From assembly GCA_001579985.1 (NCBI GenBank), contig LRSR01005450.1:1-24939 (forward strand): 24,939 nucleotides of DNA. The letters are read 5' to 3'. The notes under the pieces were generated by a model. That model ran no database searches. It was not told the DNA's origin and saw only the letters and a list, made by a program, of their open reading frames with translations. How positions within the stretch are numbered: the first letter of the stretch is position 1; every line of letters begins with the position of its first letter. A program made the position numbers and the translations under genes. This document shows, one piece after another, positions 17,452 through 24,939 of this stretch. Source of the stretch: Hypsibius dujardini (taxonomy: Eukaryota > Tardigrada > Eutardigrada > Parachela > Hypsibiidae).

Positions 17452-18611
17452 TCAAGCCGGACAGTTCGGGAAATGCTTGCTGCACTGATAGGACGTGTAG
17501 ATACGTTGAAGAAAATCTTGATTAGCGGTCACTCCTTCCGCGCCACAATGTGTCTGCACTTCCGGCAAGTAACACCCTTCATACTTTTTCACATGGCTGT
17601 TGAAAAAATAAAATAAAAATCTATTTCCGATCAGCCAAGTGGGACGGAACGTGGTGGGTAAATAATTCGATTAATGGATCAGACATTCATTCATGGAAGT
17701 CAGGAATTCACTTTAAGTTAGGTGTCCTTGATACTGGCACCTAAAGATCAGCCTGTATGGTGAATACACCAAGACAAACATACAGGCAGACAGGCAGACA
17801 GACAGACAGACAGACAGGCAGACAGACAGACAGACAGACAGACAGACCGTCAGATAGGCATACAGGCATATAGACAAGCATACAGACAGATAAAAAGTAC
17901 CAGCAGAGGTCTCTGAGTGCATTCGGTCGTTTGACCATAGCGGTTGGGCTGCTGGGGTCCACGTCTGTTGGCAACATGGAGGATGACGATTTGGCGCATC
18001 GGTTATGAATCGCTTCCATCGTCTGAGCGCAGGAAAAGAGTTTCTGCACTTTAGAGTGAGCGTCGGGTTTAGTGCAGAACTGCAAGAAGTCAATGGTTCC
18101 TTGAGCAGTGAGGTGGACCTCGGGATGCTCGGAGCCAATACAGCGCTTTGTGTAGTCTCGAAAGCAGATCGCAGTATCGTTACCCAGGCTGGAAATTTGA
18201 AAACGGTTAAGCCTTTCTGTCCGTCTGTCTGTCTCTCTGTTTGTCTGTCTGTTTGCCCATCCGTCTATGAGCAAGCCCAAACTTGCTTATAGACAGATAC
18301 TGATAATTAGACTCATTGGGATTAGTTGATCGTTTGCCACTCTATTCCGTCACCAGCCCAACTTACTCGCAAAGCCGTGTCAGCTGCGGTTGAGTAATCA
18401 CACCCTTCGCCCTAGCCGGAGTGTAATCCTTGGCCTCATCCGAAACAGCGAACGCCACAAACGGAAGGAAACAAGTGATCAAATTGATTTCCTCGCAGGG
18501 ACTAGACGTGGCATCCTCAAAGTCCTCAATAGCACCGGCTGACGCACCCTGCATGTAGGATGCCGAAATGGCTACAGTAAGGGCCAGCAAGCAGGCAGCA
18601 ATCCACGCCAT
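17452..18611 (-). CDS. Secreted 14-cysteine protein of unknown family
   Basis: Three exons, 18367-18611 (ATG), 17901-18188, 17452-17596 (TGA), phase 2 at both junctions, giving 225 aa. The N-terminus (MAWIAACLLALTVAISASYM) is a clear signal peptide with likely cleavage in the following small-residue stretch. The mature part has 14 cysteines, including a CC pair formed at the second splice junction (DLC|C). Segments seen: SPCEEINLITCFLPF, DTAICFRDYTKRCIG, IDFLQFCTK, KLFSCAQTMEAIHNRC, a Ser/Pro-rich loop, YEGCYLPEVQTHCG and YQCSKHFPNCPA. Spacing recalls helical, disulfide-rich secreted families of nematodes and arthropods (DUF19-like or 27 kDa hemolymph glycoprotein-like), but I cannot assign one. 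The even cysteine count suggests seven disulfides. Both introns carry tetranucleotide arrays in opposite orientations. Confidence 0.88.
17775..17890 (+). repeat. (CAGA)n array in secreted protein intron 2
   Basis: CAGA/CAGG units, reading (UCUG)n in the transcript. Confidence 0.93.
18217..18258 (+). repeat. Short (CTGT)n array in secreted protein intron 1
   Basis: CTGTCTGT units interrupted by CTCT and TTTG. In the transcript it reads (ACAG)n, complementary to the array in intron 2. Confidence 0.9.
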
Positions 18612-18855
18612 GATGAATTCTATTGCTCGAAGATTTTTACAGTTTCAGAAGCCGACAGAAATAGAGAACTGCCTAAAACTAAACTAGTTTTACACCGCTC
18701 AGGTCCCAGGGCTGGAGTCAGTACCAAAAAAAGAGGCTCGACTTGATTCTATCAGGTACGACTTTAGATAGCGGAAATGGGCTTGATTTCGCCGGCTGAT
18801 GAGAAGTTCTTTCATTCTGCTTTGTCGTGTCGGAAAACTCATCTGTCTAGGTTGT
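18612..18855. other. Short tandem spacer between DNAJC27-like and secreted protein genes
   Basis: Only 244 bp separate the DNAJC27-like stop codon from the next ATG on the same strand, so the promoter of the secreted protein gene must be compact or lie in the upstream gene. No clear TATA box or AATAAA was seen. Confidence 0.5.
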
Positions 18856-19430
18856 CTAGGTCGCAGTTCTCAGGAAGTTCTTATCTTTGGGAGGGAGCGC
18901 CAGCAACAGGGCGTCCTTACTGGCAGTGAGTAATTTGAATGCCTCACCGCTGCCGTTGATCGGACATTTGTCTGGGTGGATCTCAGTGGCCAGTCGGCGG
19001 TAAGCTTTCGACACTAGTGCCCTGAAACATTCCCAATCAAAGTGCATTTTCCCATTCCAGAATTCGAAATGCATACCGATACTCGATCTGCACCGTACCC
19101 GTTGGATCCTTGCGGTACCCCGAGCCGCTCCCAATCGTCCTCGCCGTAGATTATGCGGTACACCGACTGGATTTGTTCCGGCGTCGCTGTGCAGGATTTT
19201 AAGGACTTCTCCGAACCAACTTCCCGTCGTGCGAGGATATCGCTACTTATCTCCATCAAGAACTACGAAAAAATCACACGATAATCCAATAATTTTTTCG
19301 CGTAATACCAAATCTACACAAGATGGGCAGACAAACACAAACTCCCAGACAGACAAACCGATAAACAAAACAGACAGACTGACTGAAAGACAGACAGACA
19401 GAAAACCGAAGGACAGACAGAAAACCGAAG

Positions 19431-19478
<48 letters not shown>

Positions 19479-20787
19479 CAGACAGATAGAGATAGTCAGA
19501 CAGACCGAAAGAGAACACTAACATTGAGAAGCTGACTGGTAAGAGCTGCCCGAAAGTGAAACATATAGCCAGACAAAGGCAAACATAGACGTCTGTATTA
19601 AAGAAAACGTCTAGCCCCAATGAACTACATTCACTAGACAGTAATCGATGAGTTTGCGTCACAGAGGTACACAAAGTCAACATGTAGAACATTATCGTTG
19701 AAATGGGCCTCATTCGATGAGCCTGATACCTACCGGGAGTATTTCGGGCACTCCGCGTCCGTCTTGGGCCGCCGTCAAGCAGATCCGAAATCCATTCTTC
19801 TCCGCCCACGCTTCCACTTCAGACATAGGTACACACAGAGTTTGTTTGTCCAGCTACTACACAGACAGACAGTATATATGCATATTACATAAAGGAGAAT
19901 CAATTTTCAAGTAAGTTTAATTGTGCAAGAAACCCTCCTACAGAAACTTTCAAATCCAGAGAAATCAACACCGCCACCCGCCCACCTTGTTACCCACTAG
20001 AATCTTCACGAAATCTGGATCACTCAACGGGAATGTGACGTTGAGCTCTTTGTACCATTGATCCAAGGCATCGAAGGACTTGCGATCGGTTATGTCAAAG
20101 ACCAATACCGCACCCAAAATCGCCTTGGCGGCGTGACAGTACACCGCGGTCCGACCCGTCAGGTGTCTGCCCAGGCCAGCCATGTCGTAGAATGTCACGA
20201 AACAGTCACGTTGTTGGTTCACCTTGCCGTGCCTGCCGATTAGTTCACAATTTGAACATTATTTGAACAGCAATAAGACACAACAATCTTTACCGTCTTA
20301 GTCTTCAGGCAAATGAATTATCGTTGTTCAGGGAAACAGACAGACAGACAAATCGACAGAGAAGCAGACAGACCGACAGAAAAATGCACGGAGAGGCAGC
20401 CAGGCAAACAAACAGTCGGACAGGCAGCAGACAGACGGATGGACAACAGGAAGACAGATGGATAGACAGACAGACGGATAGACAGACAGACAGACAGATA
20501 GACGGATAGACAGACATGTCTGTCCGCCTTGTTGATTGAATTACGGTTTTACGCACTGAGATTTGATAATGAGTACATCGCAGACGCAGGTTGGCTCACT
20601 GTCCGGCGAGGAGGAGAGCTTCTTTTGCATTTCCCTCAGGAGCGTTGTCTGAAGAAAACGGCAACACACCGCGAAGGAAGGATATAGTATGAGTCTCAAA
20701 ATCCGGAGTGCTACAGGAAAATGACATTACCTTTCCAACACCTGTCATGCCACCAACCACGAAGCCGATCGAGTCAGATGCTATCAT
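18856..20787 (-). CDS. DNAJC27: DNAJC27 (RJL/RBJ)-like GTPase with C-terminal J domain
   Basis: Six exons: 20731-20787 (ATG), 20557-20648, 19986-20232, 19734-19853, 19099-19262, 18856-19021 (TAG); 281 aa, close to animal DNAJC27 (about 273). RJL proteins are Ras-family GTPases fused to a J domain and have been linked to nuclear MEK/ERK signalling. G1 is GGMTGVGKT (12-20), split by an intron after the Lys. G3 is DMAG (66-69), G4 is NKLD (131-134), and the G5 position reads TAA instead of TSA. KSFDALDQWYKEL matches the family's SFDALDAW. The J domain starts near EDDWERLGVPQG (213-), continues AYRRLATEIHPDKCPINGSG with HPD at 242-244, and ends soon after, as in relatives. The N-terminal frame stays open upstream to an ATG at 20995-20997; the shorter start was preferred on family length. 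The switch I region is divergent. Confidence 0.92.
19325..19500 (+). repeat. (CAGA)n array in the DNAJC27-like intron 4
   Basis: CAGA units with a duplicated GAAAACCGAAGGACAGACA block near 19400-19440. It lies in intron 19263-19733. Confidence 0.93.
20335..20518 (+). repeat. Degenerate (CAGA)n array in the DNAJC27-like intron 2
   Basis: CAGA, CGGA, GATA and CAGG units in intron 20233-20556, same orientation as the array in intron 4. Confidence 0.92.
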
Positions 20788-21130
20788 GACTGTACTTGAA
20801 CAAAAGAACTTGCAGTGCACGGATGGAACAATACCGTGCGTTCCAGTGTGGAGATGAGTTTTCTGCTTTGGCATAATTTTAAGAGTTACCATCGATACAA
20901 AGACGCCATTCAAGGACCCAAACTTGCCAACAACACCAGCGTCCTTCAACTGAAAATCAATTATTCTACTAACTGTCCCAATTTCCCGAATGGTCAATGC
21001 GACGCATCAACAAGAAAGTCCATAAGCTTAAAACATGAAGGGGTTATTTGTGGAGTTAATTGTAAATACGGATTTCTTTTCAGATCCGCATCAGGTAAGG
21101 CACTGAACTTGAGAGGCAGGATGAGGGCCA
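20788..21130. other. Spacer between the NuMA-like stop and the DNAJC27-like start
   Basis: 343 bp. Part of it (20788-20997) is open in the DNAJC27-like frame and could be a coding extension or 5' UTR. No other feature is seen. Confidence 0.45.
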
Positions 21131-23662
21131 TCATCGCTTGGGCTTCGGAGCCTTCTTCTTCTTCTTCTTATCAGGCGGTGTGATGTCCACGGTAAAAGCC
21201 ACCGGTTGTTGCGCGATGTTTTCCTTGTTACCATCGGTTTTGCCCGGTTTCTTTGACTTCTGCATGGACGACTGTATCTTCTTCAGAAAGCCCTCCTTCT
21301 TCCCATCCTTCTCGGCGGGCTTAACAAAGTCCGTCACACTTTGATCAAGTGCGACCTGCTCGGGCGAATCGTGACGCCAAGCTCGAGCGCTTTGCTCGAC
21401 AGGGTAGGAAGACTTGAGGTGGGGCAGCTGAATGCTGTTTCGCCGCTGCAGTTCAGCCAGACGTTTCGGAGTGAGGTCCTTGTACTTGAAGCTCCCTGGA
21501 ACAAAGAGAATAATCCAAGATTTCCACACACTTCTCAATGGCCAAGCCGGTTGACAAATCGAGTAGCACTGGTTCCAGCTTTAAACTAATCGAGGAAGAA
21601 GAGAAAAGTAGACAGTACAAACCGGCACGGGAAACCGAAGATCGGCGGGAAAGATTGGCGAGAATGCCAGTGGTCTCCAGTTCCACATCCGGTTCATTCT
21701 CCAAACACTCCAAGTTTGAGTTCTGTGAGGCTGATCTGAAGACAGACACAAAAATATGGTCTATGGTCGTCCGTCAGCCAACAATCCGCACTTACAGGAC
21801 GCGTGAGTAAATCGGGCGGGGTTTGGCGACCGATTGTTCCTTCAATTTCGCCGACACTTCTAAAGAAAACGCCTCGACACTCAAGCAACAAAACCCAAAC
21901 GCTTCCAATAGACAGCCAAACTTCAAACGTACCGTTCAAATCAGCACTCCCACTACGATTCTCCAACTCTAACCTTAGGCTCGCTACGAGATCAATCAGC
22001 TCCGAGTTGTGCTCCACCACGCCGTGCAGTCGCCGAATCTCCCGATCTTTCGCCGCAAACAGTCGCGCGTTGTCCCGATCCCGCTGATCCGACTCGCTCC
22101 TCAGTCGATCAGTCCACTCACGGTCCTTCTGCGCCAGTTTCTTCGTCAAGGCGTCTCGATCGCGTTGGCACTGTACGGCGATCTCGACGGTGTCCCGACG
22201 GAGGACTACCATCACCGCCGGCTCACAGACATCGTCCGTCAACATGCTCCTGTCCATCGTACACTGCGTAGTGGTTTCGGAAATACCGCCATCGACTCGC
22301 GGCGAATCAACTTCTCGACTGTCCGGTCCGGTGACCATCTGTGCATTGCTCTCGTCAGTGGTCATCATGCTTCGGTCCATGAGGCGTTTTACAGAGTCCT
22401 CCACGTTTTGGATTTGATGCAAACTCACTTCTCGACTGTCCGGTCGAGCAACCTGTTGTTCCAAGCCCCAATCAACATCTGTCGAAATGCATTTCTTCGG
22501 CCAGTCATCGACGTCGTCTTCTGTGACGACGTCTGTGGGTGGAACAGTCACGTCCAATACACCCACGACGTCTTCCTCTTCCGCCGGCAACGTGGATCGA
22601 TGATGGGGAGTCGCTCGCTGTCTTGGCGATGCCTCTAAGTCTTCCTGTGCTGTGTCCAGGTGTGACATACGTTGCTGAAGCTGCGACTGAAGATGGGAGA
22701 TTTTAGCTTCGGACGCCGCTTCGAGATCGGTCAGAATGGACCTCAGTTGGGTCAGTTCTGCTTTAAGTCTGATGATTTCGCTGGCCGCGGAGCGCTTTTC
22801 CTCTTCCAGCTGAACAGTTCGCATTAGGAGACGGTGGATTTCGTCGGAGCAATTACAGGTCTTGGTCTCTGAAAGGAAAAAATGTGTAGGATGTTAACGT
22901 TTTTCTTGCCTGTAAAATGTTTGAAGAACTTGTAGTCAATTACAGTAATTTCCTAGTTTCAGTTTTCAAGAAACTAAACTAAAAATAGATTATTCGAACA
23001 ACCGGATAAGGAGAGGTAAATGTGGCAATTAAGGAATGAAATTGTAAAACTTAATAGTCGGTCGAGCCGTTAAAGTTAAGCGTCGTTACGAAGAAACAGT
23101 GGTAATAATGTTTAAATCAAACATTTTGAAGTTAAATAAATTAAAAAAATTAACTTATAGCCACAATCTGATTTTAGATAAATTAAAAATGACTCAAATT
23201 AAAAAGCACCCGTTTTCAGGTATTTTAAATAAATTGCATTAAAATCATCGCTGACTTAAAATGGTGTTGCATTCTGTAATTTAAACAAAAATAAAGAACA
23301 AAACATTTCAGCTCACATGAGCAACACTACGTAATCAACAATCAATCAACAGAACAACATACGTAATCAACAATCAATCAATAGAACAACATACGTAATC
23401 AACAATCAATCAACAGAAACTCTGTTTAAGTTCGAGGAAACTTGCCATTTTGCGGAGTTGCCCGGTCGGACGTGACGTCGCTAGCCCCGGCTTCCGCGGG
23501 CCCGTTCTTCAATCCCAACAGAGTATCCCGTACAACATGTAGATTTGAAAAAATCGTTTCCCACAAAAACTCGTCGCTCTGATCCGTGCGGCTTGAGGAG
23601 CAAATCTCAATGGCTGAATGGAACGGCTGCGGCGGTGAATTCAGCTGCAGTACAGTGTCCAT
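21131..23662 (-). CDS. Coiled-coil protein with NuMA/LIN-5/Mud-like C-terminal motif
   Basis: Four exons: 23446-23662 (ATG), 21933-22868, 21623-21730, 21131-21495 (TGA), all junctions phase 1; 541 aa. Residues 74-150 (DEIHRLL...AELTQLRSILTDLEAA) and about 280-370 (RDRDALTKKLAQKDREWTDR ... ASLRLELENRSG) are coiled coil. Between them is an acidic region with repeated PDSREV and MDRSM(M/L)T motifs. Residues 432-454 (RLAELQRRN...PHLKSSYPVE) strongly resemble the conserved C-terminal motif of NuMA next to its LGN/Pins-binding site. The tail is Lys-rich (KKKKKKAPKPKR, likely nuclear signal). NuMA-family proteins anchor dynein at the cell cortex to orient the spindle. The N-terminal hook domain of NuMA is not seen and the coiled coil is very short. 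The first donor is GCAAGT, a GC-AG intron. Exon structure is solid; orthology is moderate. Confidence 0.75.
23329..23418 (+). repeat. 32-bp minisatellite, three copies
   Basis: Units starting ACGTAATCAACAATCAATCA at 23329, 23361 and 23393, the third incomplete. It lies in NuMA-like intron 1 (22869-23445), close to the donor site at 23445. Confidence 0.92.
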
Positions 23663-24448
23663 CTTGCTGACAACTGATGGCCCCGACCTTCAAAAAATTG
23701 CGAAAACTAATACGGCAAAACTAGCTTGCAAACAGGTACAACATACAAGAGAGCGAAACAGCATTAAAAGAATTAAAAGAATTCAGTTGTTTCTGTTTGC
23801 GATTGGCGCTAGCCGTTGTGAACAGTTGCTGTTGATGTTCCAGAATCCATATTTCTGGGTGGAGTTGATGTACTTTCCACTGGAAGTAGGACGGGTGGAA
23901 GTGGAATCGCTCTGGAACACACGTGGAAAGGACGCTTTCAGGTGATTTTAACTTGGGTTTGTACTTATGTATTGTCCGATAGGCGTGGGAGTACTGCCTA
24001 CTCTGTTCTAATACTCAACCAGTTGATCAGCTCTAACTCTGGCCCGACATCGTTCTGGCCAAGTGTGTACAGTACAAAAATCAATCAATCAATCACAGGT
24101 ATAATAATAGTAGGACCGTAAGAAATTTATCCGCGTCGGTTGTATGGTAGTGGCTACGACGCATTCCAATAGTTCCAGTGGTGATACCAGACCCGGACCA
24201 GAGTGATGATTCCAGTTCCAGTTCCACAGCATGTGAGAGTATGAGCATGTGAGCTTTGGTGATCCTTGTTCGATTCTCTTCTGTCATGGGAATTTTATTT
24301 ATTCCTTTCTTTTCTCATTAGAGCACACTTTCACGTGGTTACTGATTACCTTCTAGCCTTGCATTTTATGGCGTATCTCGTGGTGAATGGAATGAACTCC
24401 AACTTCAACACGGATTAAGATACACAGAGCTCAGCGTCCTATTTGGCC
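23663..24448. other. Divergent spacer between NuMA-like and LRAT-like genes
   Basis: The two genes start back-to-back about 785 bp apart. Only a short AATC run near 24081-24096 stands out. No TATA box or gene was recognised. Confidence 0.5.
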
Positions 24449-24557
24449 ATGGCCGCGCCTGAAGATCCCGATTTAACTCACTGGGTTTCCAAAGATGACT
24501 GGGAAGACCGGAAACACTGGTTTAGGGAGGGAGATCTTGTGGAGTTTAATCGAAAAG
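24449..24557 (+). CDS. First exon of a probable LRAT/PLAAT-type protein (partial)
   Basis: ATG at 24449-24451, 36 codons plus one base, ending at a GTTAGA donor (24558). It encodes an acidic start (MAAPEDPDLTHW) and then WFREGDLVEFNRKG. The GDLVEF segment with a following Arg resembles the start of LRAT/H-REV107 domains (PGDLIE...), which are thiol acyltransferases or phospholipases whose catalytic His comes just after this point. The rest lies beyond the window, so the catalytic residues cannot be checked. It could instead be another small protein with a similar beta-strand start. Confidence 0.5.
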
Positions 24558-24939
24558 GTTAGAAAAGAGTGAAACAAGTAGAAAATGAAGTCTGTCATAT
24601 CGCTTGTCGATTGATTCGTTGATTGAGTACTATTAACACTAATAACACTAACGGCGGGACGTCATTCGATTGATTTGTTGATTGAGTACTATTAACACTA
24701 ATAACACTAACGGCGAGACGTCATTCGATTGATTAGTTGATTGAGTACTGTCAACATTAATAACACCAACAGCGGGACGTCATTCGATTGATTGCTGGAT
24801 TGCTTCATTTATCTGAAATTAATGTTCTGAAATGGTTACTAGTATGATTGATAGATAATTTCTCAGTTTACTAGAAGGGCGAAATGAAAAACTGGTTGAT
24901 TGATTTGATAGACGAAGCAAAACTAGCTGCTGACTGTTG
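24558..24939. other. Intron 1 of the LRAT-like gene, continuing past the window
   Basis: No second exon is seen before the window ends. The left half is the 59-bp minisatellite. Confidence 0.5.
24608..24800 (+). repeat. 59-bp minisatellite, three copies plus a partial
   Basis: Units start CGATTGATTCGTTGATTGAG at 24608, 24667 and 24726, with a partial fourth copy from 24785. Each ends GACGTCATT, a CRE-like half site. The copies diverge from left to right. Confidence 0.93.

Noticed and set aside
20815-21183. 122-codon open frame on the + strand
   Set aside because: Antisense to the DNAJC27-like 5' region and the NuMA-like last exon, with no family features.
22009-22638. 209-codon open frame on the + strand
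   Set aside because: Shadow of the large coiled-coil exon on the opposite strand.

Overview
This is nuclear DNA of a tardigrade, most likely a hypsibiid eutardigrade. The genes are intron-rich with GT-AG splice sites, and two of them encode cytosolic abundant heat-soluble (CAHS) proteins, a family known only from tardigrades. Gene order and species were inferred by eye; no database was searched. Exon chains were built by matching intron phase and recognisable protein motifs across splice sites.

Layout, left to right: (1) the 3' part of a muscleblind (MBNL) RNA-splicing factor, + strand, 299-2970; (2) the last two exons of a bulb-type (B-lectin) mannose-lectin-like gene, - strand, 4240-4758, with a possible trefoil-like exon upstream at 5010-5156; (3) a complete V-ATPase 21 kDa proteolipid subunit c'' gene, - strand, 5770-7376, head-to-head with (4) a complete mitochondrial ATP synthase OSCP gene, + strand, 7942-9224, across a 565-bp spacer holding a perfect CRE; (5) CAHS gene A, - strand, 9985-11368; (6) CAHS gene B, - strand, 12526-14056, with a long N-terminal extension of hexapeptide repeats; (7) a dead Tc1/mariner-type transposase fragment, 14620-14985; (8) a sigma-class glutathione S-transferase, - strand, 15111-16277; (9) a secreted 14-cysteine protein of unknown family, - strand, 17452-18611; (10) a DNAJC27/RJL-type GTPase plus J-domain gene, - strand, 18856-20787; (11) a coiled-coil gene whose C-terminus resembles the NuMA/LIN-5/Mud motif, - strand, 21131-23662; (12) the first exon of a probable LRAT/PLAAT-type gene, + strand, running off the right edge.

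The non-coding sequence is dominated by two families of tetranucleotide DNA, (CAGA)n/(CTGT)n and AATC/GATT-rich arrays, plus short tandem minisatellites of 29, 32, 43, 59 and 92 bp. They sit mostly in introns and gene flanks. Many apparent long reading frames rich in Cys-Leu-Ser-Val or Arg-Gln-Thr-Asp are translations of these arrays and are not genes.

Functionally, the centre of the window groups desiccation or stress genes (two CAHS, a GST) with two proton-machine genes. This co-location is an observation; co-regulation is only an inference. The most unusual items are the CAHS pair with non-matching introns and a 22-bp palindrome upstream, the animal B-lectin gene, the compact NuMA-like gene, and complementary repeats flanking an in-frame exon of the secreted protein gene.
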